DNA of 22,302 nt, from positions 1 to 22,302 of the forward strand of contig JBMOLL010000013.1 of the NCBI GenBank assembly GCA_049325415.1, in the 5' to 3' direction. This document shows, piece after piece, positions 8,401-17,344 of this stretch (position 1 is the first letter of the stretch; each line of letters starts with the position of its first letter). The position numbers and the translations under genes are program-made. Under the pieces are notes generated by a model, which saw only the letters and a program-made list of their open reading frames with translations, was not told where the DNA came from and did no database searches. This stretch comes from JBMOLL01 sp049325415. Its GTDB lineage: Bacteria; Bacteroidota; Bacteroidia; Bacteroidales; GCA-2748055.

Positions 8401-9801
8401 GTGAGTAAGTTGGTTAACACTGTCCTGATCATCCTTGCCGTGTTGGTTTCCTGCGGTTCTCCGCGGAACAACACGGCAGGATCACAGGCGGGGAAGCAAA
8501 AAGCTGCCCTGAGTGACGAACAGTTGCTGGATACCATCCAGTACCTGACCTTTCAGTATTTCTGGGACGGTGCCGAACCGGTTTCGGGCTGCGCCAGGGA
8601 GCGAATCCATATGGACAATGTCTATCCCGAAGGAGATCAGGATGTGATCACTTCCGGAGGGACCGGCTTTGGCCTGATGAATATAATTGTCGGGATCGAC
8701 AGAGGCTTTATCACCCGGGAAGAAGGGATCGCCCGCTTCGAACAGATCGTGGATTTCCTTGGCCGTTCCGACCGCTTTCACGGTGCCTGGCCTCACTGGC
8801 TCTACGGTCCGACCGGGAAGGTCAAGCCCTTCAGCCCCAACGATGACGGAGGCGATATTGTGGAAACGGCCTATCTGGTGCAGGGCCTGCTTACCGTTAA
8901 GCAGTTCCTTAACCCGGCCGATGAGCGTGAAAATACCCTGGCCGGCAACATCAGCGAACTGGTGAACGGGGTTGAGTGGGACTGGTATCAGCGCGGTGAA
9001 AATGCACTCACCTGGCACTGGTCGCCCCGTGTCGGATGGAAGATCAACTTCCGGATCGGGGGATATAACGAATGCCTGATTGCCTATATTCTGGGAGCCT
9101 CCTCACCCACACATCCTTTGACCCGGGAAGCCTATGATGAAGGCTGGGCCAGGAACGGGGAGATCTCCGGAATCACGGAAAAATACGGTTACCAGTTGAA
9201 CCTGCTTCAGCGCGGGGTGAAAATCTATGACGGCCCGCTGTTCTGGGCCCATTATTCCTTCCTGGGCCTCGATCCGAGGCATCTGAAGGATCAGTACGGC
9301 GACTACTGGGCACATAATGTCGCCCAGACCCTGATCGACAGGGCGCACTGCATCGCCAACCCGAACGGATACATAGGTTACGGGGCGAACTGCTGGGGAC
9401 TTACCGCCAGCTATTCTACGGGCGAATATCATGGTCCGGCCGAAGATTCTGCGGCAGGGATCCTCATTCCCGTTGGCTATGCCGCCCACAGTCCGGAAAG
9501 AGATTACGGGGTGATCTCCCCGACGGCTGCTCTTTCGTCCATGCCCTATGCTCCGGAAGCAGCCCTGGAAGCGGCACGGCATTTTTATTTTGACCTTGGG
9601 GATAAGATCCTGGGTCCGTATGGCTTTTACGATGCCTTCAATGAAACCTATAACTGGTATCCGAAAAGGTACCTGGCGATCGACCAGGGCCCGGTTACCG
9701 TTATGATCGAAAATTACAGGACCGGAAGATTATGGGACCTGTTCATGAAAAATACAGAGGTGACCGATGGCCTCGACAGGCTGGGATTCACCTATAAATA
9801 A
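8401..9801 (+). CDS. GH144-type glucanase, lipoprotein (glycoamylase-like domain)
   Basis: The 466-aa enzyme has a GTG start; an in-frame stop 18 nt upstream excludes a longer form. It carries a lipoprotein signal peptide (lipobox LVSC, Cys18), so it is probably on the outer membrane. Residues about 38-466 form one alpha/alpha-barrel domain of the 'glycoamylase' (PF10091)/GH144 type, with TSGGTGFG at 84-91, DRFHGAWPHW at 124-133, GGDIVETA at 150-157, WHWSP at 205-209, GYNE with Glu224, YGANCWGLTAS at 327-337 and AIDQGP at 426-431. Characterised GH144 members cleave beta-1,2-glucan either internally or by releasing sophorose from the non-reducing end; I cannot say which applies. The acidic residues of GGDxVETA and Glu224 are also present in the paralogue at 12077-14494. 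Family assignment is confident; the substrate is inferred. Confidence 0.88.
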   Translation: MSKLVNTVLIILAVLVSCGSPRNNTAGSQAGKQKAALSDEQLLDTIQYLTFQYFWDGAEPVSGCARERIHMDNVYPEGDQDVITSGGTGFGLMNIIVGIDRGFITREEGIARFEQIVDFLGRSDRFHGAWPHWLYGPTGKVKPFSPNDDGGDIVETAYLVQGLLTVKQFLNPADERENTLAGNISELVNGVEWDWYQRGENALTWHWSPRVGWKINFRIGGYNECLIAYILGASSPTHPLTREAYDEGWARNGEISGITEKYGYQLNLLQRGVKIYDGPLFWAHYSFLGLDPRHLKDQYGDYWAHNVAQTLIDRAHCIANPNGYIGYGANCWGLTASYSTGEYHGPAEDSAAGILIPVGYAAHSPERDYGVISPTAALSSMPYAPEAALEAARHFYFDLGDKILGPYGFYDAFNETYNWYPKRYLAIDQGPVTVMIENYRTGRLWDLFMKNTEVTDGLDRLGFTYK

Positions 9802-9819
9802 ATTGCCGGGAAAAAAAGA

Positions 9820-12072
9820 ATGAAGCGAATAAGAGCAATTGGCATTTCAGCAATACTTGTATCAGGTATAGCGCTTATCTTCACTTCCTGTGGAGGGAAG
9901 AAGGCGATGAGCCCGGAGGAGGAATTTTATTCCCGCAAGGTCGATTCGGTCCTGGCCCTGATGACCCTGGATGAAAAGATCGGGCAACTTGTTCTGTATT
10001 CGAGTTCCTGGGATGTGACCGGTCCTGTTACGCCTGGGAACGTGGTGGAAGATATCCGCTCGGGCAAATGCGGAAATATGTTCAACGCCATCACCACTTC
10101 TTTCAACCGGAAGCTACAGGAGATCGCCGTTAATGAGACACGTCTTGGCATCCCTCTTCTTTTTGGCTATGATGTGGTACACGGCTATAAAACCATTTTC
10201 CCGGTTCCGCTTGGTGAAGCTGCTTCTTGGGACACCGCCCTGATCAGGAAAGCCTCTGCCATCGCAGCGCTTGAAACCTCCTCTTCGGGGATCAACTGGA
10301 CCTTTGCTCCGATGGTCGATGTATCGCGCGACCCGAGGTGGGGAAGGGTGACGGAAGGGGCAGGTGAGGATCCGTTCCTGGGAGCCTGCATTTCCGAAGC
10401 AAGAGTGAAGGGATTCCAGGGGAACGATCTTGCTTCCCCTAATACCGTACTCGCCTGCGTTAAACATTATGCCGCCTATGGCGCACCGATCGGCGGACGC
10501 GATTATAACGGAGCCGATATGTCGGACCGCGAGCTTCGTGAAGTGTACCTTCCTCCCTACAAAGCTGCCGTGGATGCGGGTGCGGGAACGGTAATGACTG
10601 CTTTCAACGATCTGAACGGCGTACCCTGCACGGCCAATGGCTATCTGCTCAATGAGATCCTAAGGGAGGAGTGGGGTTTCAGGGGATTTACCGTGTCGGA
10701 TTATTCCTCGGCTTCCGAACTGATCAGTCATGGCTATGCGGCCAACCGCAAGGAGGCAGCAAAGAGGGCTTTTCTCGGCGGACTGACCATGGACATGCAA
10801 AGCGGTGTGTATTCCGAATACCTGGCCGAACTGGTGAAAGAAGGCAGTATCACGGAAAAGCAGATCGACGATGCCGTCAGGGCAGTGCTGGAAGCCAAAT
10901 TCAGGCTGGGTCTGTTCGATGATCCGTATCGCTATTGTGATTCGCTCGGTGAGAAAGAAAATATCCTGACACCCGCTCACCTTCAGACAGCCCGGGAACT
11001 GGCCTGTGAATCCATGGTGCTTTTGAAGAATGAAAGACAGTTGTTGCCCCTGGCAAAGGGTAAAAAAATTGCACTGATCGGGCCCTTTATCAACAGCCGG
11101 GAGGATCTTCTCGGAGCCTGGAGGGCCTCGGGGAATCCTGCGACAGTCAAAACTATTGCTGAAGCACTTTCTGAAGCAAACCCGGGAGGGATGGTCAGGT
11201 CTACGGAAGGATGCGGAATGGATAAGGCGATTGAAGGTGGCCTAGACAGGGCTCTTTCCCTGGCCCGAACCTCGGATGTGGTCGTTCTCGTGTTAGGAGA
11301 ACCTGCCGGACTGAGTGGCGAGGCAACAAGCAAAACTGACCTGTCGCTTCCGAAGGTGCAGTCCGCGCTGCTGAAGGCTATAAAAGCTACAGGAAAACCG
11401 GTGATCCTCGTCCTGTTGAACGGAAGACCGCTGACGGTAAGTGATGAGGTCGGGATGGCAGATGCCGTGCTTGAAGCCTGGCATCCGGGCTCTTCCGGTG
11501 CGCAGGCCCTGGCCGATCTGCTGTTCGGTGATGCCGTACCCGGAGGCAAGCTGACGATGACCTTCCCGATGAATGTCGGACAGATCCCGATCTACTACAG
11601 CTATAAAAGCACCGGAAGACCCTATGCACCCGACAGGCCCGACCTGAGGTGGCAGACCCGCTATATCGACGGAACAAGTGATCCCCTGTTCCCTTTCGGG
11701 TATGGGCTCAGCTACACGGTATTTGAATACAGCAAGCTCCGGCTCAGTTCTCCTGAAATAAGTATGGACGATACACTGACGATTTCTGTTACAATTACAA
11801 ATAGCGGGGATTACGACGGAACGGAAGTGGTACAGCTCTATGTCCAGGATCTTTTCGGCAGTGTTACCCGACCGGTAAAAGAGCTGAAAGGATTCAGGAA
11901 GATTGCTGTCGGTAAAGGCAAGTCGGCCGAGGTGGAATTCCGCCTGACCGCGGACGACCTTCGCTTTTATGACAGCGAGATGCATTACCTGGCAGAACCA
12001 GGTGATTTCAAGGTATTTGTCGGGACCAATTCCCGGGATGTACTGGAAAGCAGTTTTACTTTAAAACCTTGA
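9820..12072 (+). CDS. bglX: GH3 beta-glucosidase, BglX-like
   Basis: The 750-aa exo-acting enzyme removes glucose from the non-reducing end of beta-gluco-oligosaccharides. The signal sequence ends 'IFTSC' with Cys24, a probable lipobox although Phe at -3 is less usual. The GH3 N-terminal barrel (about 35-370) shows MVDVSRDPRWGR at 165-176, the KHYAAYG motif at 215-221 and the nucleophile Asp294 in TVSDYSSASELI. The C-terminal alpha/beta domain contains the likely acid/base Glu501 in LSGEATSKTDLSLP. A FnIII-like domain ends the protein (about 660-748). The length and order match E. coli BglX. It lies 18 nt after the first GH144 gene and only 4 nt before the second, so translation is probably coupled. 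GH3 enzymes of this kind include beta-1,2-glucosidases, which fits the context, but linkage preference is not visible in the sequence. Confidence 0.93.
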   Translation: MKRIRAIGISAILVSGIALIFTSCGGKKAMSPEEEFYSRKVDSVLALMTLDEKIGQLVLYSSSWDVTGPVTPGNVVEDIRSGKCGNMFNAITTSFNRKLQEIAVNETRLGIPLLFGYDVVHGYKTIFPVPLGEAASWDTALIRKASAIAALETSSSGINWTFAPMVDVSRDPRWGRVTEGAGEDPFLGACISEARVKGFQGNDLASPNTVLACVKHYAAYGAPIGGRDYNGADMSDRELREVYLPPYKAAVDAGAGTVMTAFNDLNGVPCTANGYLLNEILREEWGFRGFTVSDYSSASELISHGYAANRKEAAKRAFLGGLTMDMQSGVYSEYLAELVKEGSITEKQIDDAVRAVLEAKFRLGLFDDPYRYCDSLGEKENILTPAHLQTARELACESMVLLKNERQLLPLAKGKKIALIGPFINSREDLLGAWRASGNPATVKTIAEALSEANPGGMVRSTEGCGMDKAIEGGLDRALSLARTSDVVVLVLGEPAGLSGEATSKTDLSLPKVQSALLKAIKATGKPVILVLLNGRPLTVSDEVGMADAVLEAWHPGSSGAQALADLLFGDAVPGGKLTMTFPMNVGQIPIYYSYKSTGRPYAPDRPDLRWQTRYIDGTSDPLFPFGYGLSYTVFEYSKLRLSSPEISMDDTLTISVTITNSGDYDGTEVVQLYVQDLFGSVTRPVKELKGFRKIAVGKGKSAEVEFRLTADDLRFYDSEMHYLAEPGDFKVFVGTNSRDVLESSFTLKP

Positions 12073-12076
12073 AAAA

Positions 12077-14494
12077 ATGATTTTACAACACGGGAAAATA
12101 AGACTGATAACGGTACTGGTACTGTTCGTCCTTTCAACAAATCAACTTTTTAGCCAGGTTTACCTTTATTTCCAGGACAGCCCGGCTTCCGATTATTATG
12201 ATTACAGCTGGATGGACAGGACAGCTCCAAGTGTGCTGGAGGGACTCGGAACGGATCAGCGTAAATTTCCTGTGGAAACTACTACGCCGGCCCACCAGGG
12301 GCTCAACTGTCTGCGGATGACCTGGAAATCGGTTTCCGGCGGTAACTGGTATGCCATTGCAGCCGGTTCGAACTGGACGGAGAAAGACCTTAGCGCCACC
12401 GATACGATGAGCTTCTGGCTCTATTCAGCCGACGGACTTGCTGCAGCTGCTTTTCCTCTGGTTTTTGTGGAGGATATTACCAATAAAAAGAGTCATATGG
12501 AGGATTTCGGAGCCTACTCCGCCGATCTTCAGGCCGGTGCATGGACCCGTTACAAAATTCCCATGGACCATTTTTTAACTTCGGGCGACGGAGTGAACTA
12601 TACCGTGATCAAGACCATCGGATTTGCTCAGAATGCTTCAGATAATGTCAGTCATACCCTGCTGGTCGATGATATGAGGGTTTATGTCGGAGATGGTACT
12701 TTTCCTCCGGCTGTCAAACCGACAGGAGTCAGTGCAACGGGATATGACAGTCATATTGAAGTAGCCTGGAAGGTGGAGGATACAGATAACCTGGCCGGTT
12801 TCGAGATCCAGAAATCCACCGACGGAGGCAGCAGTTTTGCCACAGTGAAGTTGCTGGATGAAAATCAGCGGTACTTTGTTGACTGGACACGTTCGCAAGG
12901 CTACGGTTACAGTGCGCATTACCGGGTACTGTCGCTTAACAGTGCCAATGAGGCATCCGATCCCTCGGAAACCGTATCGGCCACCACACGTGAATTTACC
13001 GATGACGAACTGCTGGATATGGTGGAACGCTATACCTTCCGGTTTTTCTGGGATTATGCCCAGGATTCCTCCGGCATGACCCGCGACCGCAACAATATGT
13101 CTGTTTCCGTTACATCGGGAGGTTCCGGCTTTGGTGTCATGGCCATTGTGGTCGGGATTGAACGGGGCTATATCACCCGTCAGGAAGGGATCGACAGGAT
13201 GGAAAGGATCCTGGATTTCCTGGAAAAGGCCGACCGTTTTCACGGAGCCTGGTCGCATTTCATTGACGGGAACAGCGGTGCAGTGGTCCCTTTCAGTACC
13301 TATGACAACGGAGGGGACCTCGTTGAGACAGCCTTCCTGATCGAGGGTCTTTTAACGGTTCGTGCCTATTTCGACGGGGAAACTGCAGAGGAACAGTCGA
13401 TCGTCAGCAGGATCACTGCGCTTTACGAAGCCGTGGAGTGGGACTGGTACCGGAAGAATAACTCCAATGTGCTTTACTGGCACTGGTCGCCCAATTATGA
13501 ATGGCAGATCAACATGCAGCTTCGCGGGTGGAATGAAACAGGGATCACCTACATGCTGGCCATTGCCTCTCCCACGCATTCCGTGCCCGCTTCCCTCTGG
13601 CAGACAGGCTGGGCAGGAGCATCGTATTACCTGAACGGCGACAGTTTTTATGGCCATAAACTCTGGGTAGGCTGGGATTACGGCGGACCCTTGTTCTTTA
13701 CCCATTATTCCTTTGTGGGTTTCGATCCGAGGGACAAGCGCGACCAGTATGCGAATTATTTCGACAATAACCGGAACATTGCGCTGATCCACCAGGCCTA
13801 CAGCATACAGAATCCGAAGAATTACACCGGTTATGGTGCCAATTGCTGGGGCTTAACCGCCAGCGATGATCCCGATGGCTATTCGGTACACGAGCCCACC
13901 TCCACCCGGGATAACGGAACGATTACCCCAACTGCCGCCCTGTCGTCCTTCCCCTATACACCGGAAGAGTCGATGCTGGCACTGAAACATTTTTACCGCG
14001 ACCTTGGAGATAAGATCTGGGACTGGATGGGCTTCAAGGATGCCTTTAACCAGAAACGGAACTGGTACGCCTCCTCCTACCTGGCCATCGATCAGGGGCC
14101 CATCATCCTGATGATTGAAAATTACCGGACCCAGTTGCTCTGGGACCTGTTTATGAGCAACCCGGAAATCTCCCCGATGCTTGAAGCTATTGGATTTCAC
14201 TACTCTCCCAATACCACGGCACAGGTCGAAGTGACCCCGGAAATGAGTATTTTCCCGAATCCGGCAGCCGGAAGCTTTAATATTGGCTTTGATGTCGATG
14301 AAAAAGTAAGCGTTGAGCTCTCAATATATGATATAAATGGTAAATTAGTAGGGAATTTGTGCAACGGCACTGTTTTTGCGGCCGGACATCATGAAATCTC
14401 CTCCGGAGATCTGAAACTGGCACCCGGAGTATATTTTGCGCGGCTGATCACTGATCAGTCTGATGTAAGGACTATAAAAATAATTATGCAATAA
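12077..14494 (+). CDS. Multidomain GH144-type glucanase with T9SS sorting domain
   Basis: This 805-aa paralogue of the lipoprotein enzyme has a different export route. In order: signal peptide (1-27, ending LFSQ), a jelly-roll carbohydrate-binding-like domain at about 30-205 (DLSATDTMSFWLYSADG, LVDDMRVYVGDG), a FnIII domain at about 212-303, the GH144 domain at about 305-710 and a T9SS type A sorting domain at about 722-805 (SIFPNPAAGSFNIGF, APGVYFARLITD). The catalytic domain keeps TSGGSGFG, DRFHGAWSHF, GGDLVETA (411-418), WNETG with Glu487, YGANCWGLTAS and AIDQGP. It follows GH3 by 4 nt. It should be secreted through the type IX pore and either released or fixed to the surface. Beta-1,2-glucan as substrate follows from family knowledge. 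One of the two GH144 enzymes may be endo and the other exo. Confidence 0.9.
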   Translation: MILQHGKIRLITVLVLFVLSTNQLFSQVYLYFQDSPASDYYDYSWMDRTAPSVLEGLGTDQRKFPVETTTPAHQGLNCLRMTWKSVSGGNWYAIAAGSNWTEKDLSATDTMSFWLYSADGLAAAAFPLVFVEDITNKKSHMEDFGAYSADLQAGAWTRYKIPMDHFLTSGDGVNYTVIKTIGFAQNASDNVSHTLLVDDMRVYVGDGTFPPAVKPTGVSATGYDSHIEVAWKVEDTDNLAGFEIQKSTDGGSSFATVKLLDENQRYFVDWTRSQGYGYSAHYRVLSLNSANEASDPSETVSATTREFTDDELLDMVERYTFRFFWDYAQDSSGMTRDRNNMSVSVTSGGSGFGVMAIVVGIERGYITRQEGIDRMERILDFLEKADRFHGAWSHFIDGNSGAVVPFSTYDNGGDLVETAFLIEGLLTVRAYFDGETAEEQSIVSRITALYEAVEWDWYRKNNSNVLYWHWSPNYEWQINMQLRGWNETGITYMLAIASPTHSVPASLWQTGWAGASYYLNGDSFYGHKLWVGWDYGGPLFFTHYSFVGFDPRDKRDQYANYFDNNRNIALIHQAYSIQNPKNYTGYGANCWGLTASDDPDGYSVHEPTSTRDNGTITPTAALSSFPYTPEESMLALKHFYRDLGDKIWDWMGFKDAFNQKRNWYASSYLAIDQGPIILMIENYRTQLLWDLFMSNPEISPMLEAIGFHYSPNTTAQVEVTPEMSIFPNPAAGSFNIGFDVDEKVSVELSIYDINGKLVGNLCNGTVFAAGHHEISSGDLKLAPGVYFARLITDQSDVRTIKIIMQ

Positions 14495-14563
14495 TCGAAA
14501 GGAGGTTTTTATCTTTCTTTTAAATTTAATATTGTTTTTTTACTCACTTAAAACTTTAACATT

Positions 14564-15337
14564 ATGAAGGCAACTTTTACATTTTTACTGCTTGCTCTCC
14601 TTAGCGTAGGTGTAGCAGCTCAGTATTCTCTTCCTGTGACTTTCGAAACAGCTGAGGAAGATACCTGCTGGGAAATGTTTGCAAATGACAATGGTTCCAT
14701 GGCTCTGGCTGATAACCCGGAAGATGGCGGGATCAATACCTCAGCCAAGGTGCTTATGATGGAAGTAGCTGCCGATGCCAGCCCGTGGGCAGGTGCTTTT
14801 TCCGACTATTATGGTGAGATGGCCATTACCGACGACAACTACATGATGCAGATGATGGTTTACAAAAGTGTTGTTACCAACGCCTGCCTGAAGCTTGAAG
14901 GTAACGGTCAGATGGAAATCAAAGTTCCCAACACCGCTGTAAACCAGTGGGAACTTCTCGAGTTCGATTTCACCGACATGATCGGAACAACTTTCCCGCG
15001 TCTGACCTGGTTCCCCGATTTCCCGGACACAAGGACAGAAGGTTCTACCAACTATGTTGACAACATTGGCTTCCTCGGACAGGGTACCTCAGTTAAGCAC
15101 GTGAACAATGTGCTGCTTGCTGTATTCCCCAATCCGGCTGTTGAGAAGATCACTGTTCAGTATCCCGGAATGACCGCTGCCACAATTACCAATATTATCG
15201 GGCAGAGGGTTAATTCAATGTCATTTGATATGGCCAACTTTAAAGAGATCAATGTAAGTGACCTTAAAGCTGGTGTATATTTCATTACCATTGATACCGC
15301 CGACGGTCAGTATAGCACTAAATTCATCAAGAAGTAA
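14564..15337 (+). CDS. Small T9SS-exported protein, possible glycan-binding module
   Basis: The 257-aa protein has a signal peptide (1-20, ending VAAQ), a beta-rich domain at about 21-172 and a T9SS type A sorting domain at about 184-257 (LLAVFPNPAVEKITVQY, LKAGVYFITIDT). The central domain resembles secreted jelly-roll or galactose-binding-like folds: it starts with 'LPVTFE', ends with 'NYVDNIGFLG', and is rich in Trp and Asp. It shows no catalytic motif. It lies 69 nt after the second GH144 gene, a longer gap than inside the operon, so it may have its own promoter or be processed separately. Its place suggests a surface glycan-binding protein that replaces the lipoprotein SusE/SusF, but this is inference. 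The gene and its sorting domain are confident. Confidence 0.82.
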   Translation: MKATFTFLLLALLSVGVAAQYSLPVTFETAEEDTCWEMFANDNGSMALADNPEDGGINTSAKVLMMEVAADASPWAGAFSDYYGEMAITDDNYMMQMMVYKSVVTNACLKLEGNGQMEIKVPNTAVNQWELLEFDFTDMIGTTFPRLTWFPDFPDTRTEGSTNYVDNIGFLGQGTSVKHVNNVLLAVFPNPAVEKITVQYPGMTAATITNIIGQRVNSMSFDMANFKEINVSDLKAGVYFITIDTADGQYSTKFIKK

Positions 15338-15351
15338 GTAAGTTTTTAGTT

Positions 15352-15453
15352 AAAAGAGGATGCCGGGGGACGAATAACAGAAGAATAATGCACGTTTAGT
15401 TTTCACTGACCGCCGGCTGTTTGCTGTTGTTCACCTTTTCGGCATCCTTTTTT
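15352..15453 (+). terminator. Long hairpin, probable terminator after the small T9SS gene
   Basis: Positions 15352-15365 pair with 15440-15453 as a 14-bp stem with one G-U pair (core AGGATGCCG / CGGCATCCT), ending in a run of U at 15448-15453. Inside, GAATAACAG (15372-15380) pairs with CTGTTGTTC (15424-15432), again with one G-U. The element is about 100 nt long, unusually large for an intrinsic terminator. It could instead be a stable mRNA 3' end or a small RNA. Confidence 0.6.
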
Positions 15454-15545
15454 AATACCGACCGATTTCCTCCTTTCTTTTTATGCCCCTTGAAATAAGG
15501 GGCTTATTTTTCTATGCCTGTTCACTGTTTGTAAAAGATCCCACT

Positions 15546-17309
15546 ATGAAGAAAAGAAAGGTTATCCATTCCCGGCTTACTGGCGGATTTATCCTCCTGC
15601 TGCTGGTTCTCCACAGCCAGTTGTTCTCCCAGACGCTGACCTACTGTAATCCGGTCGACATCGATTACAAGTACAATTTCGAACAGCTAAACGAAGGGAT
15701 TTCCTACCGGTCTGGTGCCGATCCGGTTATTGTACCCCATGGTGACGGATACGCCCTTTTTGTGACCATTTCCGGAGGCTGGTGGTACTCGCGTGATCTG
15801 AAAAACTGGGACTATGTCAGTCCCTCCATGTGGCCTATGGAAGATATCTGTGCCCCGGCCGCCATCTCGGTGGGTGATACACTCTACCTGTTCCAGTCGA
15901 CCTTTGAGCTGCGCCCGATCTTCTTCATGACCGATCCGTCGGTCGGGTTGCTGCGTTTCTTCAACAGGCTCATGCCACCTCTCCGCGGAGCAAAAGGTCC
16001 CTGGGATCCTGCTCTTTTCAGGGACGATGACGGGCGCTGGTATATGTACTTTGGCTCGTCGAATGTGTATCCCCTGTACGGCATAGAGCTGGATCCCCAT
16101 AAACGCCTCACTTATATCGGGGAGGCGCAGCCGCTTTTTTCTCTTCACCCGGAAGAACATGGATGGGAACGGTTCGGACAGGATCACCGGGATACCATCA
16201 CCCCCTTTATCGAAGGGGCCTGGATGACGAAGTACGGAGGCAAATACTACCTCCAATACGGGGCTCCCGGAACCGAGTATAATGTTTATGCCAACGGGAC
16301 CTATGTTGCCGATCATCCCCTGGGACCTTTCACCTATGCGCCCTACAATCCCGTTTCCTATAAACCGGGGGGCTTTGTTCAGGGGGCAGGTCACGGGAAC
16401 ACCTTCCAGGATCACTACGGGAACTACTGGAACACCGGCACGCCCTGGATCGCTGTCAACTGGAATTTCGAGCGGAGGATCGCCATGTTCCCTGCCGGTT
16501 TCGATGAAAGCGGCCAGATGTATTCCGATACCCGCTTCGGCGATTTTCCCCATTTTATCCTGCAGGATTCTGCAAGTAACAGCTCGGAATTTTTTACCGG
16601 CTGGATGCTGCTTTCCTATAAAAAGCCGGTCACCGCATCGTCGGTCATGGACGGATTTCTGCCCGAACGGCTCTGCGATGAAAACCCGCGCACCTTCTGG
16701 GTTGCTGCGGCCAATGATACCCTGCAGTATGTAACTATCGACCTTAAGAAAAGCTATGATATCAAGGCGATCCAGGTGAATTATACTGACTATCAATCGG
16801 ATATCTTTGAAAATGACAGCACCGTACGTACCTGCTTTCGTTTGTTTACTTCGCCTGACGGCAGGAACTGGGAACTTTTCGCCGATCTGTCGGACGAGAC
16901 CAGGGACCGGCCCAATGCCTATGTGGAGGCAGCAAAACCTGTAAGGGGAAGGTATATCAGGTATCAGCATATCTATGTGGCCTCACCCAATCTGGCCATC
17001 AGTGATATCAGGGTGTTCGGGGGAGGAGAAGGCCGGGCGCCGGCAGTACCCGGTTCCCTGCGGGCGGTGAGGGATGCCGATCCGCGTAATGTATTGATCT
17101 CCTGGGAACCGGTAAAGGATGCAGTCGGTTACAATATCCGCTGGGGAATAGCTCCCGGTAAACTCTACCAGACCTGGCAGCGCTTTGCCGATCAGGGCAA
17201 AGAACTGGAGATCAGGGCTCTGAACGAGGGGGTAAGCTATTACTTTGCCATTGAAGCCTTTAATGAAAACGGGGTATCCGCGCTAAGCGGGGTGGTGAAG
17301 GTGGAGTAG
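15546..17309 (+). CDS. GH43-like glycosidase with discoidin (CBM32-like) and FnIII-like modules
   Basis: The 587-aa secreted protein probably starts at ATG 15546, because MKKRKVIHSR...LLLLVLHSQLFSQ is a good signal peptide; the in-frame ATG at 15483 would add 21 residues before it. Residues about 31-345 look like the five-bladed propeller of GH43-like enzymes. The candidate catalytic residues are Asp59 in GADPVIV, Asp154 in GPWDPALF and Glu223 in IEGAWMTKYGGKYYLQY; GAGHGNTFQD (280-289) is also typical. A discoidin/F5-8C-type domain follows at about 355-493 and a FnIII-like domain at about 500-587. There is no T9SS tail and no lipobox, so it is periplasmic or simply secreted. A hairpin terminator separates it from the operon upstream. 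GH43 enzymes usually act on arabinose or xylose glycans; the real substrate is unknown. Confidence 0.85.
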   Translation: MKKRKVIHSRLTGGFILLLLVLHSQLFSQTLTYCNPVDIDYKYNFEQLNEGISYRSGADPVIVPHGDGYALFVTISGGWWYSRDLKNWDYVSPSMWPMEDICAPAAISVGDTLYLFQSTFELRPIFFMTDPSVGLLRFFNRLMPPLRGAKGPWDPALFRDDDGRWYMYFGSSNVYPLYGIELDPHKRLTYIGEAQPLFSLHPEEHGWERFGQDHRDTITPFIEGAWMTKYGGKYYLQYGAPGTEYNVYANGTYVADHPLGPFTYAPYNPVSYKPGGFVQGAGHGNTFQDHYGNYWNTGTPWIAVNWNFERRIAMFPAGFDESGQMYSDTRFGDFPHFILQDSASNSSEFFTGWMLLSYKKPVTASSVMDGFLPERLCDENPRTFWVAAANDTLQYVTIDLKKSYDIKAIQVNYTDYQSDIFENDSTVRTCFRLFTSPDGRNWELFADLSDETRDRPNAYVEAAKPVRGRYIRYQHIYVASPNLAISDIRVFGGGEGRAPAVPGSLRAVRDADPRNVLISWEPVKDAVGYNIRWGIAPGKLYQTWQRFADQGKELEIRALNEGVSYYFAIEAFNENGVSALSGVVKVE

Positions 17310-17344
17310 GTGGTTGGGGTGAGAAGGGAGATATGAGAATTATG

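Noticed and set aside
14498..14505. Strong Shine-Dalgarno-like AAAGGAGG after the second GH144 gene
   Set aside because: It lies about 58 nt upstream of the next start codon, too far to act as a ribosome binding site; a weak GAAAG/CTTTC stem there is also not convincing as a terminator.
15483..15545. Upstream extension of the GH43-like frame to ATG 15483
   Set aside because: The signal peptide begins at the internal Met (15546); the extension has its own hydrophobic residues but no sensible export signal layout.
15687..16970. A 427-codon open frame on the minus strand, antisense to the GH43-like gene
   Set aside because: It mirrors the codon bias of the real gene in an antisense frame; the translation is low in recognisable motifs and has no signal or domain pattern, while the plus strand encodes clear GH43 and discoidin motifs.
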